A stretch of 64,000 bases of DNA from Sphingomonas baiyangensis (GTDB taxonomy: Bacteria > Pseudomonadota > Alphaproteobacteria > Sphingomonadales > Sphingomonadaceae): NCBI RefSeq assembly GCF_005144715.1, contig NZ_SWKR01000002.1, positions 2,361,668-2,425,667 of the forward strand, in the 5' to 3' direction. The notes beneath the pieces are model-generated. The model did no database searches. It saw only the letters and a list, made by a program, of their open reading frames with translations, and was not told the DNA's origin. Positions 43,663 through 54,122 of the stretch are shown here, in pieces (positions within the stretch are counted from its first letter, which is position 1; every line of letters begins with the position of its first letter). A program made the position numbers and the translations under genes.

Positions 43663-45455
43663 GCCAGCGGCGCGCATTTGGCGGCGAGCCAGGCCCGGTG
43701 CTCAACGTCGAGCGTCGGCCCGACGCGGTCGAGCACCTCGGCGTGATATGCATCCACCCAGGCGCGCTCAGCTTCGGTCAGCAGGTCGGCCGCGATCAGG
43801 TCGCGCTCGATCGGCACGAAGGTGAGCGTGCGAAAGCCGAGCATCGCACGGTCGGCGCCGGCGATCTCGCGCGGCTCGACGAGGATCAGGTTCTCGATGC
43901 GGATGCCGTATTCGCCCGCCTTGTAATAGCCCGGCTCGTTCGACAGCATCATGCCCGCGCGCAGCGGCTCGGCCGGACCGCCGCCGGGATAGTTGGGCGC
44001 GGCGATGCGCTGCGGTCCTTCGTGTACCGCCAGATAGGCGCCGATGCCGTGGCCGGTGCCGTGCGGAAAGTCGAGACCGGCTTCCCACAGCGGCCGCCGC
44101 GCGAAGCCGTCGATCTGGCCGCCCGTCGTGCCCTCGGGGAACATCGCGGTCGCAATGGCGATATGGCCCTTCAATACGCGCGTGAACCGATCGCGCATCT
44201 CGGCGGTGGGTTCGCCGATCGGCACCACGCGCGTGATGTCGGTGGTGCCGTCGAGATACTGGCCGCCCGAATCGATCAGGAAAAGCTGGCCGCGCTCGAT
44301 CGGCAGGCTCGACTCCTCGGTCACGCGGTAATGCGGGATCGCGCCGTGCGGTCCGGTGGCCGAGATGGTCGAGAAGGAAAGGTCGCGCAGTTCGCCCGTT
44401 TCTTCGCGGAAGGCGCGCAGCTTCGCCGCCGCCGTAAGCTCGGTTTCGGTGCCCGCCGAGCCCGCCGCCTCGATCCATTTGAGGAAGCGGATCATCGCGC
44501 CGGCGTCGCGTAGCTGTGCGGCTTCGTGACCGGCCACTTCGGCGACGTTCTTGATGGCCTTGGCGAGCACCACGGGCTCGCGCTGCGCGACAATGGTGGC
44601 GCCGCCGGCATCGAGCGCATCGAAGATCGCCGCCACCGCGCGCTCGGGATCGGCGACCACTCGCTTGCCCGCAAGCCCGGCGAGCGCCGGCGCGAAGGCA
44701 AGCCGATCGTGAACGCGCACGGCATTGCCCAGATGGCGGCGCACCTCGTCGCCGAGCTTGGCGGCATCGACGTAGAAGTCGGCGGTCGCGTCGGCGTGGA
44801 CGATGGCGTAGCTGAGCGCCACCGGCGTGCTCTCGACATCGAGGCCGCGGATGTTGAGCGCCCATGCGATCGAATCGAGCGCCGAGAGCACCACGGCATC
44901 GGCGCGACGCTCGGCAAGCCAGCCGGCGATCTCGTGGCGCTTGTCCGCCGACGAGCGCCCCGCCAGCGCATCGGGATAGGCGGTAAGCGGCGCGGTCGAC
45001 GGTGCGGGACGATCGTTCCACACGGCGTCGACGGGGTTGGTGGAAACCGCCACCAGCGTGGCGCCGCGATCGGCGAGCGCGCGCGCGGCCTCCTCGACCC
45101 AGGCGCGGGTGTGCAGCCACGGATCATAGCCGATGCGTGCGCCGTCGGGTGCATGTTCGGCCAGCCACTCGGCCACGCTCGTCTGCGGCACGGGCACATA
45201 GGCCCAGTGATCGGGCGAAACCTGCTCGCGCACCTGCAACGTATAGCGCCCGTCGGTGAAGATCGCCGCCTCGGCCGAGAGCACCACGGCGGTGCCCGCC
45301 GATCCCTCGAAGCCCGTCAGCCAGCCCAGCCGCTGCGCATAGGCGCCGACATATTCGGACATGTGTTCGTCGGTCAGCGGCACGACAAAGCCGTCGAGCG
45401 ACTGGCGTGCAAGCTGTTCGCGAAGCGCGGCGAGGCGCGCGGCATGTGTCGACAT
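43659..45455 (-). CDS. pepP: Xaa-Pro aminopeptidase (M24 family)
   Basis: 598 residues, the long three-domain form with two creatinase-type N-domains before the catalytic pita-bread fold. Metal ligands are visible in LFLIDSGGQYLDGTTDITRVV (two Asp), PHGTGHGIGAYLAVHEGP (His), LSNEPGYY (Glu) and GIRIENLILVE (Glu). It removes N-terminal residues that precede proline, and two metal ions are expected. No signal peptide is seen, so it is probably cytoplasmic. Confidence 0.95.
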   Translation of the reverse strand: MSTHAARLAALREQLARQSLDGFVVPLTDEHMSEYVGAYAQRLGWLTGFEGSAGTAVVLSAEAAIFTDGRYTLQVREQVSPDHWAYVPVPQTSVAEWLAEHAPDGARIGYDPWLHTRAWVEEAARALADRGATLVAVSTNPVDAVWNDRPAPSTAPLTAYPDALAGRSSADKRHEIAGWLAERRADAVVLSALDSIAWALNIRGLDVESTPVALSYAIVHADATADFYVDAAKLGDEVRRHLGNAVRVHDRLAFAPALAGLAGKRVVADPERAVAAIFDALDAGGATIVAQREPVVLAKAIKNVAEVAGHEAAQLRDAGAMIRFLKWIEAAGSAGTETELTAAAKLRAFREETGELRDLSFSTISATGPHGAIPHYRVTEESSLPIERGQLFLIDSGGQYLDGTTDITRVVPIGEPTAEMRDRFTRVLKGHIAIATAMFPEGTTGGQIDGFARRPLWEAGLDFPHGTGHGIGAYLAVHEGPQRIAAPNYPGGGPAEPLRAGMMLSNEPGYYKAGEYGIRIENLILVEPREIAGADRAMLGFRTLTFVPIERDLIAADLLTEAERAWVDAYHAEVLDRVGPTLDVEHRAWLAAKCAPLA

Positions 45456-45540
45456 CGGAACTCCTGATCCCCGCTACCGCCTGCGGGCATGGGTTGGGTG
45501 AGGGCCTTTCTTCTTCGTTGCCCCGCGCTATGTGCAAGCC

Positions 45541-47595
45541 ATGTCCCTACCCCAGCCCCCCATCGCCCCGCAACGCCCGCACAGCTTCACCGCGCATGGC
45601 CACACGATCGACGATCCCTGGGCGTGGCTGCGTGATCCGGGCTACCCGACCGTCACCGACAAGGACGTGCTGGCCTATCTCGAGGCCGAGAACGCCTATC
45701 ACGATGCAGTGATGGCGCCCTTGAAGCCGCTGGCCGACACGCTGTTCAAGGAGATGCGCGGGCGCATCAAGGAGGACGAGGCGACGGTGCCGCAGAAGGA
45801 CGGCGACTGGCTCTACTGGTCCGATTTTGAAGAGGGCGGCGAATATCGCCGCTGGTGGCGCCGGCCCGTGGCGGGCGGCGAGGACCAGTTGTTCCTCGAC
45901 GAGCCGGCGCTGGCTGAAGGCAATGAGTATTTCCGCTTGGGCGCATTGTCGGTCAGCCCCGACGGGCGGCTGCTCGCCTATGCGATCGACGTCGATGGAT
46001 CGGAGCGGTTTGAGGCGCGCGTCAAGGATCTGGAGACGGGCGAGCATCTGTCCGACACCATCCCCGGCACGCTCGGCGAACTGGTGTGGACCGCCGATTC
46101 GGCCGCGTTTCTCTACACGCCGGCGAACGAGCAGTGGCGCACCGACCGCGTGATGCTGCACCGGCTGGGCGAAACCGAGGACCGGCAGCTCTATTTCGAG
46201 GCCGATGAGGGCTTTCGCGTCGGCGTGAGCGAAACGCAGTCGCGACGCTTCATCGTCATCGCCACCGGCGATCATGTCACCAGCGAGGTGTATCTGCTGC
46301 CCGCCGACGATCCTTCGGCACCGCTGCTCTGCGTCAGTCCGCGCAAACCGGGCCGCGAATATGATGTCGACGAGCATGACGGCACGCTGTTCATCCACAC
46401 CAACGATACCGACCCCAATTTCCGGCTGGTGACGGCGAGCATCGCAGCGCCCGGCGAATGGCACAAGCGCATCGCGCCCAGCCGTGATTTCTACATGACG
46501 GGCGTGACCTGCTTCGCCGATTTCTTCGTGGTCGAGGGGCGCGAGAACGGCCTCGATCAGATCGAGCTGCACCGCTACGAAGGCGGCGCGCCGACGCGCA
46601 TCGCGTTCCCCGAGGCGAGCTATGTCGCCGGCGTTGGCGACAATCCCGAATATGCAATCGAGACGCTGCGGCTCGGCTATGAGTCGATGGTGACGCCCGG
46701 CACCGTCTATGACTATCATCTCGCCGACGGGCGGCTCGAAACGCTGAAGGTTCAGGAAATCCCTTCGGGCTATGATCCTGCGCGCTATGCAACCGAGCGG
46801 CTGAGCATCACTGCGCGCGACGGTACGCAGGTACCCTGTTCGATCGTCTACCCCGCCGGCTTCCCGCGCGACGGCTCAGGCAAGCTTTATCTCTATGCCT
46901 ATGGCGCCTATGGTTATGCGGTACCGCCGGGTTTCTCGACCAGCCGCATGAGCTTTCTCGATCGCGGCGTCGCCTTCGCCATCGCGCATATCCGCGGCGG
47001 CGACGATCTGGGCCAGCAATGGTATCTCGACGGCAAGCTCGACAAGCGCACCAACAGCTTCACCGATTTCGTCGACGTGGCGAAGGGGCTGATCGAGCGC
47101 GGCTTCACCCGCGCCGGCAACATCGCCATCGCCGGGCGATCGGCAGGCGGCGAGCTGATGGGCGCGGTCGTCAATTCGGACCCCGAATTGTGGGGCGTGG
47201 CGGTGATCGACGTGCCCTTCGTCGACGTGCTCAACACGATGATGGACGCCAGCCTGCCGCTGACGCCGGGCGAATGGCCCGAATGGGGCAACCCGATCGA
47301 GGACAAGACGGCGTTCGAGCTGATCCGCAGCTACAGCCCCTATGACAATATCAGGCCGCAGGCCTATCCGCCGATGTGGATCGGCGGCGGACTGAACGAT
47401 CCGCGCGTCACCTATTGGGAGCCGGCCAAGTTCGTCGCCAGGCTGCGCGCGACGCGCACCGACGACCATGTGATGGTGCTCAAGACCAACATGGGCGCGG
47501 GACATGGCGGCAAGTCGGGCCGGTGGGAGAGCCTCAAGGAAGCCGCCGAGGAAAACGCCTTCGTGCTGTGGCAACTGGGTGTCGAGGCGCCCTGA
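45541..47595 (+). CDS. S9-family oligopeptidase (oligopeptidase B-like)
   Basis: 684 residues from ATG 45541; an ATG at 45532 adds three residues. The N-terminal beta-propeller begins near DDPWAWLRDPGYPTVTDKDVLAYLEAENAYHD, typical of oligopeptidase B. The alpha/beta-hydrolase domain has nucleophile Ser in IAGRSAGGELMGAVVN, Asp in GGLNDPRVTYWEPAK and His in GAGHGGKSGRW. It probably cleaves short peptides after basic residues in the cytoplasm. Divergent from pepP, 85 nt away. Confidence 0.95.
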   Translation: MSLPQPPIAPQRPHSFTAHGHTIDDPWAWLRDPGYPTVTDKDVLAYLEAENAYHDAVMAPLKPLADTLFKEMRGRIKEDEATVPQKDGDWLYWSDFEEGGEYRRWWRRPVAGGEDQLFLDEPALAEGNEYFRLGALSVSPDGRLLAYAIDVDGSERFEARVKDLETGEHLSDTIPGTLGELVWTADSAAFLYTPANEQWRTDRVMLHRLGETEDRQLYFEADEGFRVGVSETQSRRFIVIATGDHVTSEVYLLPADDPSAPLLCVSPRKPGREYDVDEHDGTLFIHTNDTDPNFRLVTASIAAPGEWHKRIAPSRDFYMTGVTCFADFFVVEGRENGLDQIELHRYEGGAPTRIAFPEASYVAGVGDNPEYAIETLRLGYESMVTPGTVYDYHLADGRLETLKVQEIPSGYDPARYATERLSITARDGTQVPCSIVYPAGFPRDGSGKLYLYAYGAYGYAVPPGFSTSRMSFLDRGVAFAIAHIRGGDDLGQQWYLDGKLDKRTNSFTDFVDVAKGLIERGFTRAGNIAIAGRSAGGELMGAVVNSDPELWGVAVIDVPFVDVLNTMMDASLPLTPGEWPEWGNPIEDKTAFELIRSYSPYDNIRPQAYPPMWIGGGLNDPRVTYWEPAKFVARLRATRTDDHVMVLKTNMGAGHGGKSGRWESLKEAAEENAFVLWQLGVEAP

Positions 47596-47648
47596 TCGCG
47601 TCTTCACCGTTCACCCCGGGCCATCCTGCAAACGACCAAGGAACGACA

Positions 47649-47673
47649 GTGCTTCGACAGGCTCAGCACGAAC
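47649..47673. repeat. single copy of a sphingomonad interspersed repeat
   Basis: A 25-nt element with the core CTTCGACAGGCTCAGCAC and inverted ends GTGCT and AGCAC. Elements of this sequence are recalled as very abundant in Sphingomonadales intergenic DNA; only one copy was noticed here. It supplies the presumed GTG start and the first codons of lnt. Confidence 0.6.
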
Positions 47674-49256
47674 CGATCGCGGCGACCTGGACCGATCGCG
47701 CGCACCACCCCATCGCGCTGATCCTCATCGGCGCGGCGGCGGCGTGCGGGTTCGCGCCGCTCGAGCTGTGGCTGCTCACCGTGCTCGGTCTCGCCTGGCT
47801 GGCATGGAGCGCGCATCAGGCGGCCAGCCTGCGCGGCGCGCTGCTGCGCGGCTGGTGGTGGGGCCTTGGCCATTTCACCATCAACAACAACTGGATCCAG
47901 CACGCCTTCGATTTCCAGGACAAGATGCCGCCGGTGCTCGGCTATTTCGCCGTGGTGCTGCTGGCGGTGTATCTCGCGGTGTATCCTGCGATCGCCGCGG
48001 GGCTGGCGTGGCGGCTGGCATCGCCTCGCGCGGCAGGCGATGCGTCGACGCCGCCGGGCGGCGCCTTTGCGCTGGTGTTCGGCGCCGCGTGGATCGCCAG
48101 CGAATGGCTGCGCGCGACGATGTTCACCGGCTATGCCTGGAATCCGGTGGGCGTGGTGTGGCTGCCGGTGCCGGGCGTCTCGTGGCTCGCGGCATGGATC
48201 GGCACCTATGCGCTTTCGGGCCTCACCGCGCTGGCCGGCGCGGCGCTGATCGTCGCGCGCTTCGGCGGGCGGCGGCTGGCGCTGGGGGTATGGGCCGTGC
48301 TGTCGCTGGCGGCGGTGGCGGGGCTGTTCGTGCGCGACGCCACGATCACCGCTACCAACGACACGCCGCGCGTGCGCGTCGTCCAGCCCAATATCGGCCA
48401 GGAAGCGGTGCGCAGCGAGGACTATGACGCGCGCGTGCTCGGCACGCTGGCGATGCTCTCGGGCACGCCGCAGCCCTTCCCGCGCCTCGTGGTATGGCCC
48501 GAGGGTGCCGTGAACTACTTCATCGAGCCCGGCTATCCCGAGCGTTTCTACTGGAAGGGCGATCCGCAGCTGATCCGCCAGCGGATCGCCGCCGCGCTCG
48601 GCCCGCGCGACCAAGCGCTCGTCGGCGGCAACGCGCTCGCCTTCGATGCCGCGGGCGAGGTTTCGGGCATCGGCAACAGCATCTTCCGCGTCGGCCCCGA
48701 TGCCACGCTCGGCGCGCGCCGCTACGACAAGGCGCATCTGGTGCCCTATGGCGAATATCTGCCGATGGCATGGATTCTCGAGCCCTTGGGCTTGCGGCGG
48801 CTGGTGCAGGGCGAGGTCGATTTCGTCCCCGGGCCCGGCCCCCAATCGCTTGGCGTACCGGGCTTCGGGCGAATCGGCATGCAGGTGTGCTACGAGATCA
48901 TCTTCTCGGGCGAGACCGTGGACCGCGCCGACCGGCCCGACATGCTGTTCAACCCCTCGAACGATGCATGGTTCGGCACTTGGGGGCCCCCGCAGCATCT
49001 GGCACAGGCGCGGATGCGCGCGATCGAGGAGGGTCTGCCCATCTTGCGATCGACGCCGACGGGCATCTCGGCGGTGATCGATGCGCGCGGCCGCCTCCTT
49101 GCGAGCGTACCGCACGAGACGGCGGGCGCCGCCGAGACGGTGATGCCGCCGCCGCTGCCGCCAACGCCCTTCTCGCGGATCGGCAATCTCGCCGCGCTGC
49201 TGGTGGCGCTGGTGATGCTGGCGGGCGCCGTTGCCATCAGGCGACGCGCACGCTAG
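47649..49256 (+). CDS. lnt: apolipoprotein N-acyltransferase
   Basis: 535 residues from a GTG at 47649 preceded by AAGGA at 6-nt spacing. The N-terminal half carries five to six membrane helices ([33 protein letters not shown] onwards). The nitrilase domain has the triad Glu in [11 protein letters not shown], Lys in [14 protein letters not shown] and Cys in [14 protein letters not shown], with [10 protein letters not shown] after it. A last membrane helix ends the protein. It adds the third acyl chain to lipoproteins in the inner membrane. The first few residues (LRQAQHEP) are encoded by an interspersed repeat and are probably not functional. Confidence 0.95.
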   Translation: MLRQAQHEPIAATWTDRAHHPIALILIGAAAACGFAPLELWLLTVLGLAWLAWSAHQAASLRGALLRGWWWGLGHFTINNNWIQHAFDFQDKMPPVLGYFAVVLLAVYLAVYPAIAAGLAWRLASPRAAGDASTPPGGAFALVFGAAWIASEWLRATMFTGYAWNPVGVVWLPVPGVSWLAAWIGTYALSGLTALAGAALIVARFGGRRLALGVWAVLSLAAVAGLFVRDATITATNDTPRVRVVQPNIGQEAVRSEDYDARVLGTLAMLSGTPQPFPRLVVWPEGAVNYFIEPGYPERFYWKGDPQLIRQRIAAALGPRDQALVGGNALAFDAAGEVSGIGNSIFRVGPDATLGARRYDKAHLVPYGEYLPMAWILEPLGLRRLVQGEVDFVPGPGPQSLGVPGFGRIGMQVCYEIIFSGETVDRADRPDMLFNPSNDAWFGTWGPPQHLAQARMRAIEEGLPILRSTPTGISAVIDARGRLLASVPHETAGAAETVMPPPLPPTPFSRIGNLAALLVALVMLAGAVAIRRRAR

Positions 49257-49261
49257 GGGCG

Positions 49262-49283
49262 GATATAAGGATAGCTTTATATC
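49262..49283 (+). promoter_or_regulatory. palindromic operator-like site upstream of metK
   Basis: A 22-nt near-palindrome with 7-nt perfect arms GATATAA and TTATATC around GGATAGCT. It lies 41 nt before the metK ATG. Both its A/T-rich sequence in GC-rich DNA and its symmetry resemble operators of ArsR-type SahR regulators of methionine-cycle genes in proteobacteria. It could also form a hairpin in the leader. Confidence 0.45.
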
Positions 49284-49324
49284 TTGAAGTCCCGCGCTGC
49301 GGGCTCGAACAGACGAGGAATAGC

Positions 49325-50509
49325 ATGCGCTCCGACTATCTCTTCACTTCCGAATCGGTTTCCGAAGGCCATCCCGACAAGGTAGCCGACCAGATCTCGG
49401 ACGCGGTGGTCGACCTCTTCCTGTCGCGCGATCCCGTCGCGCGCGTCGCCTGCGAGACGATGGTGACGACGCAGCGCATCGTGCTGGCCGGCGAAGTGCG
49501 CTGCGACCAGGACAGCTTCCCGACGCTCGACGAGATCGAGAAGGCGGCGCGCGATACGGTCAAGCGCATCGGCTACGAGCAGCACGGCTTCCACTGGCAG
49601 ACCGCCGATTTCGCCTGCCACCTGCATGGCCAGTCGGCCGAGATCGCGATGGGCGTCGACGAGAGCGGCAACAAGGACGAAGGCGCCGGCGACCAGGGCA
49701 TCATGTTCGGCTTCGCCTGCGACGAGACGCCCGACCTGATGCCCGCGACGCTCTATTACTCGCACCGCATCCTCGAAAAGCTCGCCGAGGATCGTCACGC
49801 CCGCGTCGTCGATTTCCTCGAGCCCGACGCCAAGAGCCAGGTGACGCTCAAGTTCGAGAACGGGGTGCCCACCGGCGCCACCGCGCTCGTCGTCTCCACG
49901 CAGCATACCAAGGCGCTGTCGAACGACGCCGGCCAGAAGCGCCTGCGCGACTATGTGATGACGGTGTTCGAGGAAGTGCTGCCGCAGGGCTGGATGCCCG
50001 CCGACCAGAACCACATCTACGTCAATCCCACCGGCCTGTTCGAGATCGGCGGGCCCGATGGCGATGCCGGCCTTACCGGCCGCAAGATCATCGTCGATAC
50101 CTATGGCGGTGCCGCCCCGCATGGCGGCGGTGCATTTAGCGGCAAGGACCCCACCAAGGTCGATCGCTCGGCCGCTTACATCAGCCGCTATCTGGCCAAG
50201 AACGTGGTGGCCGCAGGGCTGGCCAAGCGCTGCACGATCCAGCTTTCCTACGCCATCGGCATCGCCGAGCCGCTTTCGCTTTATGTCGACACCCACGGCA
50301 CCGGCAGCGTCGACGAGGCGCGCATCGAGGCCGTGCTGCCCAAGCTGGTCCGCCTCACCCCCAAGGGCATCCGCACGCATCTGGGCATGAACAAGCCGAT
50401 CTATCAGCCCACTGCCGCCTATGGCCATTTCGGCCGCAAGGCCGAGGGCGACCGGTTCACGTGGGAGCGCACCGACCTCGCCGAGGCGCTGAAGGCCGAG
50501 CTAGGCTGA
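49325..50509 (+). CDS. metK: S-adenosylmethionine synthase
   Basis: 394 residues from ATG 49325, after GAGGAA. Motifs: [24 protein letters not shown] at the N-terminus, the nonapeptide-like [12 protein letters not shown], and the glycine-rich [19 protein letters not shown] with phosphate-binding residues. It makes SAM from methionine and ATP. A near-palindrome 41 nt upstream suggests methionine-cycle control, and a strong terminator follows at 50531. Confidence 0.98.
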   Translation: MRSDYLFTSESVSEGHPDKVADQISDAVVDLFLSRDPVARVACETMVTTQRIVLAGEVRCDQDSFPTLDEIEKAARDTVKRIGYEQHGFHWQTADFACHLHGQSAEIAMGVDESGNKDEGAGDQGIMFGFACDETPDLMPATLYYSHRILEKLAEDRHARVVDFLEPDAKSQVTLKFENGVPTGATALVVSTQHTKALSNDAGQKRLRDYVMTVFEEVLPQGWMPADQNHIYVNPTGLFEIGGPDGDAGLTGRKIIVDTYGGAAPHGGGAFSGKDPTKVDRSAAYISRYLAKNVVAAGLAKRCTIQLSYAIGIAEPLSLYVDTHGTGSVDEARIEAVLPKLVRLTPKGIRTHLGMNKPIYQPTAAYGHFGRKAEGDRFTWERTDLAEALKAELG

Positions 50510-50530
50510 TCTTCGGGCAGAATGTTCGCG

Positions 50531-50567
50531 AAAAGGGGCGGTCGGCATCATGCCGGTCGCCCTTTTT
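50531..50567 (+). terminator. rho-independent terminator of metK
   Basis: A hairpin starting AAAAGGGGCGGTCGGCAT and closing with ATGCCGGTCGCCC (two G-U pairs and one bulge), followed by TTTTT. It begins 21 nt after the metK stop. Confidence 0.8.
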
Positions 50568-50580
50568 GCTGGGCACGTTC

Positions 50581-50600
50581 TCGTATCGGGAACGATACGA
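50581..50600. promoter_or_regulatory. perfect 8-bp inverted repeat upstream of the LOV-HTH gene
   Basis: Arms TCGTATCG and CGATACGA with a 4-nt GGAA spacer, about 88 nt before the LOV-HTH ATG and 14 nt after the metK terminator. The symmetry and position fit an operator, possibly for the photoreceptor itself. Confidence 0.4.
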
Positions 50601-50687
50601 TCGGGCTGGGCGTTTGCCATCGGTTCGGACGCGTTCTCTGCGCCGGTTATTCTGGATCAACTCGGGTTTCGGCGATAACATAGCTTC

Positions 50688-51314
50688 ATGGCGACGAGTG
50701 CACCGCAGCTCAGCATGATCGAGCCCGAGGTCGAGGCGATGATCGCGCACAGCCCGATCGCCTCGGTCATCAGCAATCCGCGGATCGACGACAATCCGAT
50801 CGTCGCCTGCAACGAAGCATTCTGCGAACTCACCGGCTATCCCGTCGATGAGGTCGTCGGGCGCAACTGCCGTTTCCTTGCCGGCGAAGGTACCGAACCG
50901 TGGCTGACCGAGGAAATCCGCACCGGCGTGCGCGAGCGCCGCTCGGTGCTGGTCGAAATCCTCAACTACAAGCGTGACGGCACGCCGTTCCGCAACGCGG
51001 TGGTCGTCGCGCCGATGTTCGGCGAGGATGGCGAGCTGCAATATTTCCTGGGGTCGCAGCTCGAACTGCCCGATGGCGTGCCCGGTCCCTCGACCACGCG
51101 CCGCATCCGCGCCGCTGAAACGGTGAAGGCGCTTTCGGAACGCCAGCGCCAGGTGCTCGAGCTCGTTGCCAAGGGCCTGCTCAACAAGCAGATCGCCGGC
51201 GTGCTCGGCCTGTCGGAAAAGACGGTGAAGATGCACCGCGCGATCGTGATGGAGCGGCTCGGCATCAGCCGCTCGGCCGAAATGGTGCGCGTCGCGGTCG
51301 AAGCCGGGCTCTAG
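50688..51314 (+). CDS. LOV blue-light receptor with LuxR-type DNA-binding domain (EL222-like)
   Basis: 208 residues. The LOV domain spans about 15-127. Its flavin-adduct Cys61 is in GRNCRFLAG, flavin-contact Asn residues are in [13 protein letters not shown], and Gln124 in FLGSQLEL is in the place of the signalling glutamine. A linker helix leads to a LuxR-type HTH at 147-208 ([44 protein letters not shown]). Size and order match EL222 of Erythrobacter, which dimerises on DNA in blue light. It stands alone after the metK terminator, and an inverted repeat upstream may be a binding site. Confidence 0.93.
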   Translation: MATSAPQLSMIEPEVEAMIAHSPIASVISNPRIDDNPIVACNEAFCELTGYPVDEVVGRNCRFLAGEGTEPWLTEEIRTGVRERRSVLVEILNYKRDGTPFRNAVVVAPMFGEDGELQYFLGSQLELPDGVPGPSTTRRIRAAETVKALSERQRQVLELVAKGLLNKQIAGVLGLSEKTVKMHRAIVMERLGISRSAEMVRVAVEAGL

Positions 51315-51688
51315 CCCGCGGACTTTGCATCCTGCGCGAGCGCGGCCGAGAGCATCGCACGCAATGCCTTCAGCTCTTGCGTCGGCGCTGCCACCGGCGG
51401 CTCGGCTTCGACATGGTTCGTCGCGATGGCGTGCCCGCCCTTCTCGCTCGACAGCAGCTTCTGCACGCCGCCGATGGTATAGCCCTGGCGATCGAGCAGA
51501 TCATGGATGCGGCGGACCAGCGCCACGTCCTCGGGGCGATAATAGCGCCGCAGCCCCGCGCGTTGCAGCGGGCGCAATTGCGGGAAGCGCTGTTCCCAAT
51601 ACCGCAGCTTGTGCTGCGGCAGACCCGTTTCGGCCGCAAGTTCGCCGATCGTGCGATATGCTCCTGCCGCCTTTTCAGGTCCGGCCAT
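51311..51688 (-). CDS. MerR-family transcriptional regulator
   Basis: 125 residues from ATG 51688. The winged HTH is [56 protein letters not shown], then [14 protein letters not shown] and a short helical tail. There is no Cys-rich metal-binding loop, so it is not a metal sensor of the classical type. MerR genes in this place after ihfA are conserved across alphaproteobacteria. Convergent with the LOV gene (4-nt overlap). Confidence 0.93.
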   Translation of the reverse strand: MAGPEKAAGAYRTIGELAAETGLPQHKLRYWEQRFPQLRPLQRAGLRRYYRPEDVALVRRIHDLLDRQGYTIGGVQKLLSSEKGGHAIATNHVEAEPPVAAPTQELKALRAMLSAALAQDAKSAG

Positions 51689-51699
51689 GCCGCGCCCGC

Positions 51700-51999
51700 T
51701 CAGGTGCCCGCGACGATGCGCTCGCGCATCATCTGGCTGGCCCGGAAAGTGAGCACGCGGCGCGGCGCGATCGGCACTTCGACGCCCGTCTTGGGGTTGC
51801 GGCCGATCCGCTCGCCCTTGTCGCGCAGGATGAAGCTGCCGAACCCCGAAATCTTGACGTTCTCGCCCTCGGACAGCGCTTCGCACATATGCCGCAGGAT
51901 CTGCTCGACCAGCGAGGAGGAATCGGCACGCGACAGGCCGACCTCGCGATGCAGCGCATCGGCAAGATCCGCGCGCGTCAACGTCCCACCAGCCTCCAT
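51700..51999 (-). CDS. ihfA: integration host factor subunit alpha
   Basis: 99 residues from ATG 51999, with GGAGG 6-7 nt upstream. HU/IHF fold: [30 protein letters not shown], the beta-arm region [41 protein letters not shown] with the DNA-intercalating proline in RNPKTG. IHF bends DNA as an alpha-beta heterodimer; the beta gene is not in this window. Part of rpmF-plsX-fabH-ihfA-merR. Confidence 0.96.
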   Translation of the reverse strand: MEAGGTLTRADLADALHREVGLSRADSSSLVEQILRHMCEALSEGENVKISGFGSFILRDKGERIGRNPKTGVEVPIAPRRVLTFRASQMMRERIVAGT

Positions 52000-52087
52000 T
52001 GCAAGCCTCCCGTTTGCGATCTGTCTTCGAAAGGCTGCGTAACACATTGCGCGGGGTGCGCAAACAGGCGGGCGCCGCCCGATCGCC

Positions 52088-53050
52088 TCAATATCGGACG
52101 ACCGCAGCCCCCCAGGTGAAGCCGCCGCCCATCGCCTCGAGCACGAGCAGGTCGCCACGCTTGATCCGCCCGTCGCGCACCGCCGCGTCGAGCGCGAGTG
52201 GCACCGAAGCGGCCGAGGTATTGGCATGCTCGTCAACCGTGACGACGACGCGCGCGGGATCGAGCCCGAGCTTCTTTGCCGTCGCCGAGAGGATGCGCGC
52301 ATTGGCCTGGTGCGGCACCAACCAGTCGACCTCGTGCGAGGCGTGGCCTGCGACCGCCAGCACTTCCTCCATCACCGCCGCCAGATTGACCACGGCGTGG
52401 CGGAATACCTCGCGGCCCTTCATGCGCAGCTTGCCGACGGTCCCCGTCGTCGAGGGACCGCCATCGACATAGAGCAGCTCGTTGTGCCGCCCGTCGGCAT
52501 GCAGCCGGGTCGCGAGGATGCCGCGATCATCGCTTTGCTGCGCCTCGAGCACGATCGCGCCGGCGCCGTCGCCGAACAGCACGCAGGTGGTGCGGTCCTC
52601 CCAGTCGAGGATGCGGCTGAAAGTCTCGGCGCCGATTACCAGCGCGCGGTTGTGCGCGCCGGCGCGGATCATGCTGTCGGCGACCTGCAGCGCGTATAGG
52701 AAGCCCGAGCAAACCGCCGCGACATCGAACGCCACGCAATCGTCGATGCCGAGCGCGGCCTGCACGCGCGTTGCCGAGGCGGGAAAGGTCTGGTCGGGCG
52801 TCGCCGTGGCGAGCACGATGAGATCGATGTCGCGCGCTTCGATGCCTGCCGCCGCGAGCGCCGCGCGCGCCGCATCGGTAGCGAGCGTCGCCGTCGTCTC
52901 ACCCTCGCCGGCGATGTGGCGGAAGCGGATGCCGGTACGCTCGACGATCCACTCGTCGGAGGTCTCGACGCGCTCGGCGAGGTCGGCATTGGAGACGCGC
53001 CGGGCGGGAAGCGCCGAGCCGGTGCCCATGATGACCGCGCGCCGCGTCAT
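52088..53050 (-). CDS. fabH: 3-oxoacyl-ACP synthase III
   Basis: 320 residues from ATG 53050; a GTG at 53062 that overlaps the plsX stop (GTGA) would add four. Catalytic Cys in [12 protein letters not shown], His in [12 protein letters not shown] and Asn in [15 protein letters not shown], with the C-terminal [13 protein letters not shown]. It condenses acetyl-CoA with malonyl-ACP to start fatty acid synthesis. Tightly coupled to plsX. Confidence 0.97.
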   Translation of the reverse strand: MTRRAVIMGTGSALPARRVSNADLAERVETSDEWIVERTGIRFRHIAGEGETTATLATDAARAALAAAGIEARDIDLIVLATATPDQTFPASATRVQAALGIDDCVAFDVAAVCSGFLYALQVADSMIRAGAHNRALVIGAETFSRILDWEDRTTCVLFGDGAGAIVLEAQQSDDRGILATRLHADGRHNELLYVDGGPSTTGTVGKLRMKGREVFRHAVVNLAAVMEEVLAVAGHASHEVDWLVPHQANARILSATAKKLGLDPARVVVTVDEHANTSAASVPLALDAAVRDGRIKRGDLLVLEAMGGGFTWGAAVVRY

Positions 53051-53058
53051 CGCCCCGG

Positions 53059-54090
53059 TCACGCCGCGCGCGCTTCGAAATTGCCGAGGTCCTGTGCGAT
53101 GCGCCGGCCCAGATCGTCGCGCACCATCTTGGCGGCGAGCTGGATGGCATTCTCGAACCCGATCTCGTTGGCGCCGCCGTGACTCTTCACCACCAGCCCG
53201 TTGAGGCCGAGGAAGACGGCGCCGTTATGATTGTTGGGGTCGAGATGGTCGCGCAGCAGTTCGGTCGCGGGCCGCGAGATCAGGAAGCCGATCTTCGAGC
53301 GGATCGAGCTACGGAATGCGCGCTTGAGCAGATCGGCGACGAAGCGCGCGGTGCCCTCGGCGGTCTTGAGCGCGATGTTGCCCGTGAAACCGTCGCACAC
53401 CACCACATCGACCTCGCCGCGCGAGATGCGGTCGCCCTCGATGAACCCGGCGAACTCGAGCGGCAGATGCGCGCCCGAGCGGAGCTGGTTTGCGGCATCG
53501 CGGATGATGTCGGTGCCCTTCTGGTCCTCGGTGCCGATATTGAGCAGCGCCACCCGCGGCCGCTCGAGATCGAGCGCGGTGCGTGCATAGGCAGCACCCA
53601 TCACCGCGAACTGCATAAGGTTGCGCGCGTCGCACTCGGTATTGGCGCCGAGATCGAGCATGACGGTATCGGTTTCGCCGAGCGAGGGCATCAATGCGGC
53701 GAGCGCCGGCCGGTCGATGCCGGGCATCGTGCGCAGCGCGACCTTGGCCATCGCCATCAGCGCGCCGGTGTTGCCCGCCGATACCGCGGCGGCGGCATGG
53801 CCCTGCTTCACCTGGTCGATGGCGATTCCCATCGACGTGGTGCGCGCACGGCGGATCGCCTGGCTGGGCTTCTCGTCCGAGGCGACGACTTCGGGCGCGT
53901 GCACCACCTGCGACGCCGCGGTGAGGTTGGGGTGGTTCTCCAGCCCCGCGCGAATCGCCGCTTCGTCGCCGACGAGCACGAACTCAAGGCCCGGCGCGCG
54001 CCGCCTTGCATGCGCAACGCCCGCCAGCATGACCGCCAGCCCGCCATCGCCGCCCATCGCATCGACGGCGATCCGTGCTTTCGACGTCAT
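53059..54090 (-). CDS. plsX: phosphate acyltransferase PlsX
   Basis: 343 residues. [18 protein letters not shown] at the N-terminus and the [51 protein letters not shown] and [24 protein letters not shown] segments define PlsX, which makes acyl-phosphate from acyl-ACP for phospholipid synthesis. It lies 32 nt after rpmF in the conserved lipid operon. Confidence 0.97.
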   Translation of the reverse strand: MTSKARIAVDAMGGDGGLAVMLAGVAHARRRAPGLEFVLVGDEAAIRAGLENHPNLTAASQVVHAPEVVASDEKPSQAIRRARTTSMGIAIDQVKQGHAAAAVSAGNTGALMAMAKVALRTMPGIDRPALAALMPSLGETDTVMLDLGANTECDARNLMQFAVMGAAYARTALDLERPRVALLNIGTEDQKGTDIIRDAANQLRSGAHLPLEFAGFIEGDRISRGEVDVVVCDGFTGNIALKTAEGTARFVADLLKRAFRSSIRSKIGFLISRPATELLRDHLDPNNHNGAVFLGLNGLVVKSHGGANEIGFENAIQLAAKMVRDDLGRRIAQDLGNFEARAA

Positions 54091-54122
54091 GAAAAGCGGC
54101 CCTTCGGACTTGGGAAGTGGTG

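Noticed and set aside
49257..49324. SAM or SAH riboswitch before metK
   Set aside because: The 68-nt leader is short and I could not match it to a known SAM/SAH riboswitch core; the symmetric site reads better as a protein operator.
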